A stretch of DNA of 64,000 nucleotides, taken from Galerina marginata (lineage: Eukaryota; Basidiomycota; Agaricomycetes; Agaricales; Galerinaceae). The stretch spans positions 806,001 through 870,000 of the forward strand of contig JAECYW010000009.1 in NCBI GenBank assembly GCA_023014335.1. Direction: 5' to 3'. The notes beneath the pieces are model-generated. The model saw nothing but the letters and a program-made list of their open reading frames with translations. It made no database searches and was not told the DNA's origin. Below, one piece after another: positions 13,101-24,529 of the stretch. Both the position numbers and the translations under genes were made by a program. The first letter of the stretch is position 1; each line of letters opens with the position of its first letter.

Positions 13101-14171
13101 ACTTAGCAGATCCATCGACGCTTGATCCTGGGCCCACACTTGTAATTGGGCAGGGACAGATATAAGAGCATTCGCCTTCGTCTTGCACACATGCTCAAGG
13201 ATGGTTTCTGGAGTGGGCATGGTCGGGACGGTCAGCTTATCAGGATGGTGGGCGACGGGTGGAAAAAGAGAGACGGTGCAGCAGTTGTACAGCGGCATTA
13301 CAATATGACAGTTTACTGCCATTGTGTGAAATGGTGGAAGATGCATACCGGCCATGCGCAGGCGGGGGATATGGTCTCTGAAGGTCATGTTGCAGGCTGA
13401 GGAATATAATTTCGGGTTAAGGGACAGAAATATATAAGAAAATCGACGAACGGAACGATGCCCATTGAATGAGGAGCGTATGGCTCTGAGGAATGGCCTT
13501 TGGGAGTCCGGTACTTCCAGATGAGTGAATGTAAATCGCAGTGTCGGTCATCTGTGGACGGGTTCCCAGTGAAGTGTAAGGCGTGAATGGATCTTCCTCG
13601 CATTCGACCCCAAGTTTAGGGTAGATCTCGTGAAATTGAGGAATCTCGAAAATAATAAGCTGGTAGCCTGGCTCGCGCATATCAATTTCGGCGGTTAAAC
13701 CTTGCAAGAGAGGTTTTAGGGTGCTGCCAGTCGCTAGGAGATAGTGACAATCTGTTTTTTTGAGGAGATGCAGTACGGCTGCTGCGGTGTTTCGAGGCGA
13801 GATGGGGAAAGGCTGAACAAGGGTTATCAAATGTGCAGATCTTTGGGCATGAAAAAGGAACATACGATGAATCCCGCTTTCATAATTCCAACACAGATGG
13901 CTTGATACAGCATCGTATCGACCAGGGCAATGAGCGCTACTACTGGTCTGCCGTCCGTTGACGGAACCTTGCGACCGATGGAATGCGATACCCGATGGCA
14001 GGCTCGCCCAAACTCGAGGTAGGAAATCTCAGTTACCTTTTGTTTTCCGTCCTCGCAGAACACGTACATAGGGAGGTCAGCATTGTGTTCCCAATGAAAG
14101 TCCAGCACCTCAGGGATGGTGAGAGACCCATCGAGGGGTGGGCATACGAACTCCCTGGAGTAGAGGGGCAT
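10107..14171 (-). CDS. NRPS-like adenylation-thiolation-reductase (A-T-R) enzyme
   Basis: A single-module carboxylic acid reductase-type enzyme of about 1,050 residues. The adenylation domain shows the AMP-binding loop IYIHSSGSTGLPKAIPQSH, the motif GYGATEFGSP and the hinge-region GRLDDVITHSSGEK. The thiolation domain has EDLFERGFDSLSATILRRR; its Ser carries 4'-phosphopantetheine. The reductase domain opens with VVLLTGSTGHLGAQVLAALL (NAD(P)H-binding TGxxGxxG) and continues with VFIHSAWRVDFN and SLRIGQICGG of the thioester-reductase short-chain dehydrogenase fold; it ends VKYWVRAGLFPC at 10107. Such enzymes activate an aryl or amino acid and release it as aldehyde or alcohol. The substrate cannot be read from the sequence. 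The gene is much shorter than Lys2 (about 1,400 residues). An alternative in-frame start lies at 14204. Confidence 0.92.
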
Positions 14172-15852
14172 GTTGCTAAGCAGGTTGGAAGATGAGTAAA
14201 ACATTTGTGGAGATAGATAAGACTCACAACGGCGATAATTAGCGACATTCTCGGAGCAGTAAACGACAATCGTGGAACGTTAAGAACATGTAAGGAAAAA
14301 ACCAGTATTGGACAACTTCATCATGTCATGCCGGGATCCAAGTCCACCACTGGCACAAAGAGCCGAACTATCTGGCCGTCCATTACGTTATTGCCGCCCT
14401 TTGGACAACTGAATCTAACCACATTCCTAACAAACCGGTCCTTTACAGAGACACTAATTGCATACACCCCCTGCTGGGGTAAACGACAGGTCAAACGGAC
14501 AGAGATCACCCACTTTACACCCACATTTGAAGATAAGTGTGATTGCGATATCTAACTGTGTTGCTGTAAGCTGCTTATGGATGAACGACATATGCATCAT
14601 ACAACAGTCAAAAACAACTCACCACCTGGAACTAATGTATATTCCATCCTCTAGGGCCCCCAGCGCACATTTTGGAAGCACCTATGTTGAATCGAGAGAA
14701 AGAACGAAGTAGGATCAACTGTAAACCATTTTTCAGCAAAAAAGAAAGAAGGGAAGAAGCCGCCGGACATGGTTGCGTTCTCATCCATTCCTCGCATATC
14801 GTAGAGGGTCGGCATCTTGGGAGCATGTCAACAGGACCGTCGACATAGTCAAGAGAGGTCAGGATATCACAGGTTAACATGTCACATAGAGCAACGGACG
14901 AAACGAGAGCCAGTGGACATGATTTTCGTAGGCCGAACCAGCTGACTTCTGTGGCCATTAGCTGGCGAGAATCCACTCAAGTCGTAGATTGCGGCCGCGG
15001 CGGGTTTTTCAGAGATGGCGAGTGGCTCCGAATTTGTAGATTCGTCGGGGGGGGAGTAGAAACAAACGAGCTGAGAGCATTTTTGGAGAGAAAATCGAGT
15101 ACAGCGGTCACTATACCAAGCCAGGTAAGCAGATTAGGTGATTCTATCCTATGATTGAAAGCTGCTCCGAGAGATTGTGAAACAAGGTCTTGTCGTGGCC
15201 GTCTCAGCTCGAGGTTATACTACATGGTCACTGGACCCAGACCTTGTTGACCGGTCCTCGAAAGTTTTCATTTTTAACCAGTGGCGGGTTGAAGTGAGGG
15301 AATCGAAACTCACTGCCAAACGTAAGGAGAGAAGAATGCGACATGGTGTTCGAGTTGAACCAGCGATAGACGGATACAGAGGTTGATGGCCGTCACGTGC
15401 TCTCCTCTGATTTCGAACGAACTCTTTCAAAGTCTTTCATTTTTTACCAAGTACTTTCCCTTCCCTCAGAAGAACCCGACGCCTAAGCGACCCAGGCTAT
15501 ATGCGCCGCGCCGCCACCACTTCCATGAGGATACGAAACCATGGTCCATCAGTTGAAAACGCCACTCCATGCGCCACCTTCGTCGACTCACGCTGTGGTG
15601 ACCCTATACAAGTAGAACTTCTGATTGCCTCCGCCTCCAGTTCATTCCATGGAAATCATTCGCTTTTGCTCTCCAGTTCTTTTTTCCCGTCTTTGAGTCG
15701 CTGCGGTTTCACTGTTTGGCTCTGAATTTAAAGTCACTCTGGTTAATTTTAATACATGTCGCCCGACAGTTGGGATATTATTATAGACTGTGTCCAGCCA
15801 GATGCGTGTTATCTAAACCCTGATAACAAACCGTGAGGCGACTAACGGAATA
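14172..15852. other. Intergenic region, no recognised gene
   Basis: About 1.7 kb between the A-T-R gene and the first seven-TM gene. A small minus-strand frame ending at 14321 (QGVYAISVSVKDRFVRNVVR in part) and one at 14632-14976 read partly like coding sequence. Neither has a relative that I know or a clear exon structure. Confidence 0.45.
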
Positions 15853-17076
15853 CTACAGAGCATCTGGGTTGACAGATGATGTTTTCATGCCCAGCTCTAC
15901 ATCCGCACTTCTATCCGTTTTGGTGAATTCGATGGTCACAGCAGCGTTCTCCCCCCGAGTCGTTGACGCTCTGTAACTGGTCGAAACGACAGACACCTCG
16001 GTGAAAAGACCAAACTTTGTGCTTCGGTATACACGGCAAGCCATAATGTTCATCACTACTTCGGTCGGTAATCCGCTTATGAATCGGTAAGCTAGGGGCA
16101 GTGAATAAATGTTGAAAAGGATGACACCCATAAGGTGGAAAACTGCGGTACTCCTAGTATTAATAGCATAACAATCTCAGTATTGCCGTCCTTGAAGGTG
16201 AACGGTGCTGACGTACAAGTAATAAACCTGGCCATCTTGGAGCAAACCCCGGGAAAACATAGGCAAGTTCTCCCCAGTGAACATCGCCCGTACCCCACCA
16301 TCCGAACGATGTGTTGAGATATAGAAATCCCGTGTAAGTCTCCACGTAATCGCCAAATAAACGGAGGTGTCGAACAGCAAGGTAACACCTCCGCTGGCGT
16401 TCAAAAGAGGAGAAATATTGCTGCCCGTAAAGCAATACTTAGTTGGCCCTATGTTGTCGGCTCGAACGGTCGAAGGAATGGTGGCAGTTCCCAATAAAAG
16501 CAGGAGCCAGAGAACGAAGAAATACGAAGTAACGAACTTGCTCCGATGGTAGATGGCGCGGACACGGATGAAAAACAGAAAAGCGGTAGCGCCCATAGCT
16601 ACGGGATACAGCCAGGCGGTTCGAATTCCGTGCAATCGACAGTCTCCGATGGGGGCAGCTAAAAGCAAGATATTAGTAGATATCAAGTACAGCAAAATAC
16701 ATATCGTACTGTACTGGATGATGTTGGTAATCAAGTAAGCCAACGTCGACCATCTATGCATATTTTGGTCAGAATCTGGCCTACATGTAGAGAAAGCTCT
16801 GGTTTTACTGACCTTGATAAAAAATAGACGGCAGTGGGTAGACCGACGCGATATCGTGTAAGGAGCTTGTAATCGTTAAGAAGGTTGTTGAGCATATCCC
16901 ACACGAACACCTGCAACAAGATGTCAAGAATGAGAATATCATAAAAGATTCGGAAGGAAACGTACCGCCACAGACCCCGCAGAAGTGTAATAAAAGACGC
17001 TGGTCTGCCAAGCAGCATCTGGGGGAAAGAATGCCAATGGGGTGAACGGATTGGGGAGGGAAGTAGCCTCTCCCAT
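15853..17076 (-). CDS. Seven-TM fungal membrane protein, paralog A
   Basis: First of four paralogs in the window. The start at 17076 gives MGEATSLPNPFTPLAFFPPD, aligning with the N-termini of the other copies. Five exons share intron positions with copies B-D. Seven hydrophobic segments are seen. A Cys sits just before TM3 (APIGDCRLHGIRT), TM3 ends FFIRVRAIYH, a second Cys lies in the TM4-TM5 loop (IGPTKYCFTG), and GENLPMFSRGLLQDGQVYYL leads into TM6. The soluble tail has AVTIEFTKT and DVELG. The layout resembles the DUF6533/DUF6534-type orphan membrane families of Agaricomycetes; I cannot name the exact family. No ligand or function is known. It is the most diverged copy and sits about 9 kb from the other three. 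Confidence 0.85.
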
Positions 17077-17615
17077 ATTGTCGGAAGAGGGAAAGGTCGT
17101 TCAGTGTCGTATGGGTCGTCCTCTCTGCTCAATGATATATGGTATCAACGCTTGATAGCTCGAGGAATGTGAGAGACAATGGGCAAAGTCATAGAGGGAA
17201 ATGAATCGTTGAATAGCAAGCTGTCATTTGAGACCCTCGACGACGTTCAATTTAATTCAAGTTCCCAAGGATCCTGAACCGCCGCCGGCCCACGTGAGCT
17301 TTGCAGGATCGCCGATGAATTCATATCCCCGTAGCGACAATCTTCCTACGCCGCAGCAGACCCTACACGTCCCCACACAACGAAATTGAACGAATATCAG
17401 GATTTCTGGAGGGATGAAAGAAAAGGCCAACAAATACCGCCATGTCAGCATCGGTCACCAACTCTGCGCCAAATTTTCAGTTCAATTTTCGATGCGACGA
17501 TGTCAGGAGTGCCGCCGGTTCAAACTCACATTCGAACCTGAAAATGGCCTGTCAGCATGGTGTGCATAACGTATTTGTGCGCTGATATATTGCAGAAACG
17601 TCGATACAACCTGTA
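17077..17615. other. Intergenic region upstream of seven-TM gene A
   Basis: No gene seen. It should hold the promoter of the seven-TM gene A and ends at the MITE. Confidence 0.5.
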
Positions 17616-17997
17616 CAGTCATCCACCGGCTAATGTTACACTGAAAGTTAAAAACCGAAATGAAAATTTTCATCGCCCTTTTTCCCAATAAAAACTATAT
17701 GATAATTCTTTATAATTCTGTTAGTTCCTTCTGTCAAATTTTCAGGTGATTTTATTCACTTCTCGCAAAGTTATTCCCAAAACACTGGTGTAACACTGAG
17801 TAGTGAGCCAATTTGAGGGACTTTGGGTTCGCCATTCCTCAGTCAATTTTTATCCGTTCCCTCTGAAAATTTACAAGGTAATAAAGAACGTATACAGCTC
17901 ACAGGAAAATTTTATTTCATCAGAAAATACCAATTTTTGGCTGAGTTATGAAGGTGTAACACTCAGTGGTGGCGTAACATTAGCCGGTGGATGACTG
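17616..17997. mobile_element. MITE, pogo/Fot1-like (Tc1-mariner), 382 bp
   Basis: The ends are perfect 24-bp terminal inverted repeats starting CAGTCATCCACCGGCTAATG at 17616 and reading the reverse complement up to 17997. Each end is flanked by TA (17614-17615 and 17998-17999), the expected target duplication. CAGT ends and TA targets are typical of pogo/Fot1-like elements. The interior is AT-rich with two related GGTGTAACACT motifs (near 17788 and 17953) and encodes no transposase. It is therefore a non-autonomous element that would need a transposase from elsewhere. Confidence 0.88.
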
Positions 17998-17999
17998 TA

Positions 18000-19079
18000 C
18001 CTCGGCTCCAGATGCGTCTCCAACAAAAAAAGTAAAACAACCGAGGGACATATCAGAGCAGGAAGGTTTTGAGAATTAGACATCTGTCGGCCATTGCCTA
18101 CTTATTAATGTCCACTTAACCTCGAATATCGTCCTCCTACCCTCGATTGTATCTCTCCTTCTGTAGTTCGTCTTAACTCGAGGTGTCGATGCGCTTCTCA
18201 ACCGACTGAGGCATACGTTTTGTGCATGCATAGATCCCAAAGGTTCGTCCGAATTTAAACCAGGCAAAAATGTACCCGGAGCGGGAAAGGTCGGCCGGTA
18301 GCTGCCGCTAAAAATCGTTGGAATTTCGGCAAATACTTGGGCCAGCATCCGTGCGTGCAATTTGAACATCCGAGGTGCGAACTTCTGATCTAGTTTATAG
18401 CAGGCCAGTCACCGGTGTCTTGTACTACTAGTCATGTTCTTGGTCGTCACATTTGACATACAGTGTGGTGGGCTCGAACACAAAGAACTTGGTAGAGGAA
18501 AGTTGAGGACAAGGAGAGGGAACAGGTAGGCGCTTACTAGTTACCGGCGCCTAGCTTCATCATCTTCGATCTATTCTTATCCTAGAATAGTTGCCTATCA
18601 CATGACTAGATCTTCTACTTGGTATATAAACGTTGTCCGTGCTCCTTACTGTCTACTTCCTTCCCTGTGCAAATCTCTCCCTGTCTCGAAACTTCCCCTT
18701 AGTCTCACCAACTGAGGCCGCTTTCGCCACATATCACAAACTGTGTTTGTCGTCAGCGAATTGTCCACAGACCTTGAGCCTTACGGACTCCAATCATGAG
18801 CTCCCTTATTGATGGCAAGTTCATGTGCATTACAAATTGTCAGGGGTAAGGAATCTCGTACTCATGTGATTACATTTCACAAAAACAGAAAAACTTCGAG
18901 GGATCTATCACTAACAATAAGACCACTGATCTACCCGTGGATACGAGGAAGGATTCAGCTAACTACGTTCGGACATGATTTTGTTGGTTCAAAGGGTGAT
19001 GGCGGTTTCAGTGGGGACAGGATCGACGATGGCTATTGTGCATATGTTTGCATTCAGTATTTTCCCATAATATGAGAGA
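18000..19079. other. Region with a candidate small gene start, otherwise empty
   Basis: No gene is recognised. A TATA box (18623-18630) is followed by a pyrimidine-rich leader and an ATG at 18796 (MSSLIDGK...). After a possible intron ending at the AG near 18888, one frame reads SITNNKTTDLPVDTRKDSAN and then stops. The frames on either side do not join with a standard GT-AG intron, so I do not call a CDS. Confidence 0.3.
18623..18630 (+). promoter_or_regulatory. TATA box
   Basis: TATATAAA, followed about 30 nt later by a CT-rich stretch (CTACTTCCTTCCC), the usual start-site context in fungi. An ATG lies at 18796. The product is unclear. Confidence 0.4.
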
Positions 19080-19472
19080 TCACGACGTACGGCAGACCAA
19101 AGTAGAGTCAATCGCGGTCTGCGCTGTTTGGACATCAGCGGCGAGGCAGTTTGCTGCGACACAAGCAAGGAATGCAGCAATGAACGCTGCTTTTTTCCTG
19201 CAAATGCAAAGAAAATCGGTGCTACAGAAAGATAAAGTTAATAAGCACCTGATATGAAGATACAATGATACTTACGCTCCTCGGCAACCAACCAGCACCG
19301 CTGCCTTATTGGCGCAGTTCAGCGCACACGGTGGGAGAGCGCCAGGCCAAGGCAAAAGAGTCGTAACGGGAACTGTGGCGGTCGTGGCGGTCGTAGCATT
19401 GACAACAACCTGCCCGTTGGCGACCGCAAGGATAGTGAGGAGAGTGGAAAAGATGACTGATTTGAATTGCAT
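19080..19472 (-). CDS. CFEM-domain small secreted protein
   Basis: Two exons, 19276-19472 and 19080-19221, give about 112 residues. Residues 1-20 are a signal peptide ending in AVANG. A Thr/Val-rich spacer follows, then one CFEM domain. The choice of the 3' splice site at 19222 is decisive: it brings in TDFLCICRKK, completing eight cysteines in the CFEM order (PPCALNC, VGC, CIC, LAC, NC, VC). The Asp before FLCIC matches the heme-ligating Asp of characterised CFEM proteins such as Candida Csa2/Pga7. I see no GPI signal, so it is probably released. Known roles of the family are heme/iron capture, surface binding or effector activity; which applies here is open. Confidence 0.85.
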
Positions 19473-20937
19473 TTTGGTGTGGTTGTGGTCGGTTTCTGTG
19501 ATAGAGAAAAGAATAAGGGAGAAAAGTCCAGGTTTTATACTGTATTGCACATTGACTGACCCCACTGCTCTTCCGAGCAGGTTCGTCGTCCTGTAGAATC
19601 ACGTAGGGAACTGAGAAATAATTGACTCAGGAAAGGTAACAGGAAACAGAGTGAGATTCGACATGACCTACTTTCCTATCTTTCCCCACCGCCAACTATG
19701 AAAGACCGTCGAGGTGACTGGTGCCACATAGCATATCCGCACCTTTGGTGTCACCCTTCGGACCGAATCTTTGAATTCATAAGGCTTGAGTGAATCGCTC
19801 AGGAACTCGGCAAAGTATCATATATCTGACGTTCTGAGAACGCTTTTGTCAGTCTTGAGATTTCGAGGCTTTACATTCGATTGACCACTGCATGTGGTGG
19901 GAATTCCGCGACCAGGAGCTGAGTGCGTTGCTTCCATAAAATGGCAGGAGTACGCAGGGGAGAAACAAGTGCGGGGTACGAGGTGGGGGTGAGGGACAAG
20001 TGGCGGCTACGTACCACGGTAAACTCCATGGGATGACAGCAAGCAGAGAGTACGAGAGGCTGCCTCGACCCTCCTCGAAAGACCTTCTCCTTGAAGGTGA
20101 CAGAGCAACGCCGCTGGTATCCACTTCGAATATTTTGGATTCCCATGGCGTCTCAAGTGACGCCAAACCTGCGCTCGAAGTTCCGTCCAGATTTACAGGT
20201 ATCTCAAAGCATCCCCTCCACATGCATATGTTCGCTATTACGCCTGAAAGTCCTTGCCACCAGCTGTTAGCATTTAAGATCAAATTCGCTTAGCCCAATT
20301 TGACCGGTGCAGTTGACGCTCATGAGAGGATCCCAGACCCTGCCCTTTTGAAAATACATAAAATCGCACTGTCTCCGACATAGTCAGAAATTCCAGCCTG
20401 GTGGCCACGCGCAAAACCTGTGGGGTTTCCTAGTCCAGATTTCCACAGAACAAGGCAGACATATGAAAGATCAGGTTTTTGAGAACTCCTGCTGCAGGGA
20501 ATCGAGGGTGTGTTTCATGAGCGATGTGAAACCGCCTCGGCATCTCTCCACGACTTGCGGTGGTATGTTTTCCTATTCAATATGAGATTAAGCAGCATCG
20601 AAAGGAGAAATTATGTGCATCAAGTCTGTTCGATTTGTATCTAGTACCTGAGCAAAGTTTAGGCGCTGATTTAAGCGCCGGCTTATGTCCGGACCGGGAG
20701 CCGGCAAGCATTTAGGTGGTCATCAAATACCCGTTTATCCTTGGACAAAAATATTTGGATCAGGGTGTTAGAATATACACGAGGGAACATTAACGCTTAA
20801 CAAAAAAACAGCTTCCAATGAAACATAGCATTCAGTTTACATTTCTCGGGATATTCCCTGACATTCGGATGTCGTACCCAGTACGGCAGGATAGCTGAAG
20901 ATCTGACCGTTTGTTCCCGACTCTCCTACTCTTCATC
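19473..20937. other. Intergenic region with nested inverted repeats
   Basis: No gene recognised. The minus-strand frame at 19849-20283 has no start context or family I know. At about 20660-20710 two short hairpins follow one another (GGCGCT...AGCGCC, then GCCGGCT...AGCCGGC). Confidence 0.45.
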
Positions 20938-22603
20938 TTAAGCTCTCTCAATAACAAATAACTACAGGTGAATTAGTAGCCGAACCAGTACAACCACTAA
21001 ATAAACTCACTTCGCCACTTGAATCACTGCTGACGTACAACCGCGCATCATGCTCGCCAAACGCCAACCCGACTGGGCGAATGCATGCTCCTGGGCAGGT
21101 CGATAGGTTCGTCGCTTGGATCAGGAAGGTATATCCTAGGGCGGTGGAGACTCCAGGGCTAAAAAGAGATGGAACGCTATATAGGTAAGAAAAGCGCGTA
21201 AACATGAGAGGATGTCCATGACGGATAACGATGATCGACATACCGAACGACGCCATACCCCGTTGGGGGTGTCCGATCAAATGAACCGTGGAATGACACG
21301 AAGGATTGGTTGATGAAGGATGCTGGGAATGCCTTCGCGCTGCTCGTTATCACTGGTGACGGGTTGAAGAATTTGACATCGAGAGGGACAGAATGGGCCT
21401 GCATGAACCCGAAGCCAAAGAAGAAAGTTATATCAATAAAGTAACGAATAAATGGGCGAACACACATACCTGGAAGCTCAGGATTGGGGGTTGGTTATTC
21501 AGCTTGTTCTGACACCACGCGTCGTTTCTGGTAGGGTCCAGTTGTAGGCTGAACTGGAACCCTCTCGGCTTACCAACAAACTGTGGATCGCCAACTGGGT
21601 CCGCCGCACCATTCCACAACGTAGTGCAGTCTGGGAACCCATATGATTTAGGCGCAGGGATAGGGAGCTCAAGCGGGCCGTTCAAGTTTGTGGGATACGT
21701 CACCAACTCTGCCTCGTCAGCAGGGTTATCATTCACAAAGGTCTCCGTAAGACCTGTGGTGTTGTCGATGGAGGCGCCATTCTCAACGACGACCAGGGTC
21801 CTCGTCTGTAGCGGGTCGGTGGGCGGTGCGATGCTTGGTGGGAAAGCAAACCCGGCGGGATTACGGATGCCAAAGGCGATGACTTGACCGTCGGCCCAAT
21901 TGAGCGGCGGTGGGAAGGCGATTCCACTGGTGGGTGGAGGTGGGTCTAGAACGCCGGCGGGGAGGACGAAACGCCGGATTTGGGAGCGTCCAGAGGCGGG
22001 ATCACGCGCTGTGACGTCGATGTTGGTTTTGGGACCAGACGCGATGAGCAGGGCGACGGATCTACCGGTGGGGCCTTTTTCGAGCTGAAGGGTGTGGGTC
22101 GTTAGTTCTGTGTGTGATATCTGTCAACGTTCGACCCCGAGTATAATGGTTATGATCAAAAATAATAGCATACCTCCGTCAGCTGGAATGCCAGTCACGA
22201 CTGAACGAGGGGGAACCAGAGTTGAAACAGATTTAGAGGTCGCGTCGTATCGGTACAGGAGGGCATCACCCGCAGTGCTGACGTACAGATTGGAGCCGTC
22301 GACCTGGATTCCCTGGGTGAAGGCCGCGTTCTCGATAACGACCGTCCGCAACCAGCCGGGGGTGGGGCTGCTCACGGGGTTGAATGCGGTGATACCGAAC
22401 CCGCGTTCAACGACGAGAAGGTTGTGGCTAGCATCGAAGGCAATACCGCGGGGAGTTGTCAGGTTGGAAAAAAGCACAGAGGCGGAGAAACCTGGTGCGA
22501 CGGTGACCGGAGACTTGAATGCCACGCCGAGGGGCTGGAAGGTAGATTTTGCACTTGCAACAAGGAATCCAAATGAGATGGCCAGTAAACGCAGGTAAGC
22601 CAT
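20938..22603 (-). CDS. Secreted PQQ-dependent sugar dehydrogenase, AA12-like beta-propeller
   Basis: Extracellular oxidoreductase related to fungal pyranose (L-fucose/glucosone) dehydrogenases of CAZy family AA12 and to L-sorbosone dehydrogenases. The start at 22603 gives a signal peptide (MAYLRLLAISFGFLVASA). Blade motifs follow: LTTPRGIAFDASHNLLVVER, VIAFGIRNPAGFAF, NNTTGLTETFVNDNPADEAE-like segments, and FVSFHGSFDRTPPTGYGVVR. It ends SSDSSGELFVIERA. The first intron was placed so that PADG joins ELTTHTLQLEKG, using the AG at the end of CACACAG. No cytochrome b domain or CBM1 module is attached, unlike the Coprinopsis pyranose dehydrogenase, so it would need another electron acceptor. The gene looks intact. 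Confidence 0.87.
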
Positions 22604-24529
22604 TTGGTTTCGTGAAGGAGGGGCTAGCAACAGAAAAAGGCGCCTTATAAAGAAGACAGTGGCTTAAGGGTCACGAGGTGATCAGGCTAAATTGAAGTGA
22701 TGGATAGATCTGCCGATGCCGACTCAGCTATGTGTTCATTTTATCCGTTTGCACATAAAGGATCGGATAGGTCGAAAGCGAAAAAGGCACACTGTGCTGC
22801 AATTGTCGCGGTTGGCCTTATTTCGGAAATTTAGGTGGACTACTGGGGTTTCTGATTGAATCGCAATTAATTCGATACGAAGAAATACTCTTACAGCACT
22901 GACAACATGAACGGGATATCGACTCCTATATCTCGTCAGAAAGACACTATCCATCCCAATAGCGGCGAGAAAGTCAAGACGTGGAATGCAGCCTTCGAGG
23001 CGAGTTTTTCAGCTTCTCTGAGCCAGATCGATGGGTCATCAGTGCTCCCTCCAGTCGAGTCAGTCGTTCTCATCCAAGCACAAAGACTTCTAGAGGCAGA
23101 AGTAACGCTGATTATCAGATGTTCATACAGAGTATCAGATACCAAAGGAGCTCCTAAAGAAGAGTAAATGGTGGTTCGCAACAAAGATCACAGAAATTGT
23201 GTATATTTGGCAGCACCATCTGGCGTCAACACGTGATTACAGTTGAGCTGTTAACTCTAGCCGTGCCCTCTTCAAGCCCTCTTGTTAAGAGCCAACCTGG
23301 TATCCTTCGGATTCTTTCCTTTCATGCAACTTGAATACTTGAGCCCTTGTACTGGAGGCTCACTACGCTAAAACCAGGCTCTACACAAAATGATTGCTCT
23401 CCATAGCCCGCGAGTAAGCATGTTTATTCTTGAATCTCCAAGTTTCGATGGTAGTATTTACGATCAACACAAAGATGATTGGCCTTTCACAGTTATTTAG
23501 ATGTCCCTTCTGGAACCTGCGACTCATTTTCCCAGGTTGAATTTAATAAGATCCCGGCTACCTGCACCCAAACTGCCTCCGCGGATGATGAAATGCCCCC
23601 TTCAACTTGAACGATTAGAAGTCAGTAAAGCCACAAGAAACCATTTCTGATGTTAAATGTCTGATTTACAAACACGCAGTTTAATCCAATCCATGAAATT
23701 CTGAAAATTTTGTCTCTGAGCAGCTATCGCACTTTCTCTGTCTACAAGCCTTGAATCATGGTCTAGAACGGCTCCCTAATTTTGGTTACCAACTGTAGGG
23801 CTTTAGCCGCGAGTTTCTCCATCCGACATTGCATATCATTACTCTGCCTAATGAAGTCATCAGCTTTGGAGTAGTGCCAGCCTGGTCCAGACTTCTTTGG
23901 CTTGTGAACCTCGGACTGGAGATCGTTCCGTTCATGGTTTGGTCGTAACATACGTACGAATGACTTCGCTTAACTGCGCCACATCGCACGGTCATAGTAC
24001 TGAATCGCCCATGTTAAAACATCTTGTCGGGCTGACCAAACTTTATTCCGCGGGTCTCGGGCTGGTCGTGCTCCCCCTTTTGTCGCTCGGCCCTTCCTTA
24101 ATAATTCATCTCGGAAAGCAAAAACGGAATCTGGTTTCTCCGCCGACATAATTAACGCCAAGGAAACGAATGCCGCGCAATGATCATGGAACCCGACTCC
24201 AGCTGTCGGCTGCGTTGGATACTGCAGGGCAAAGTGACGGCCGAACGCGAGTCGGGCTGGACTTACACGATATGTAAGACGAAAGGATTCTGCGGATCGC
24301 GACCGTCACCGGAACTGTTGCCATTTGATGCTGTTAATTGTACTATGACGATATGGATGGCTCTTACTTATCTGCATTCCCTAGCGCTGACGTGTTTCCC
24401 AGACGTGGCATAGCTATCGCTGGATACCAGGGAAGCAAAACGCTTTGAATCGTGATTTATTCTGAGGTCAAAATTGAAAATACCACGGGTTCTATAGGCT
24501 CGTATGACAAGTTTTACTCGCACTGCCCT
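22604..24529. other. Gene-free stretch
   Basis: About 1.9 kb with only short unrecognised frames (for example 22936-23184 on the minus strand). No exon structure was found. Confidence 0.5.

Noticed and set aside
16980..17132. Alternative N-terminus of seven-TM gene A
   Set aside because: A different frame gives an unrelated peptide; the frame starting at 17076 matches the N-termini of the three paralogs.
19849..20283. 144-residue minus-strand frame
   Set aside because: No domain, signal peptide or exon structure; overlapping frames of similar length exist on both strands.
22092..22598. 168-residue + strand frame
   Set aside because: Antisense to the first exon of the AA12-like dehydrogenase, which carries a signal peptide and clear motifs.
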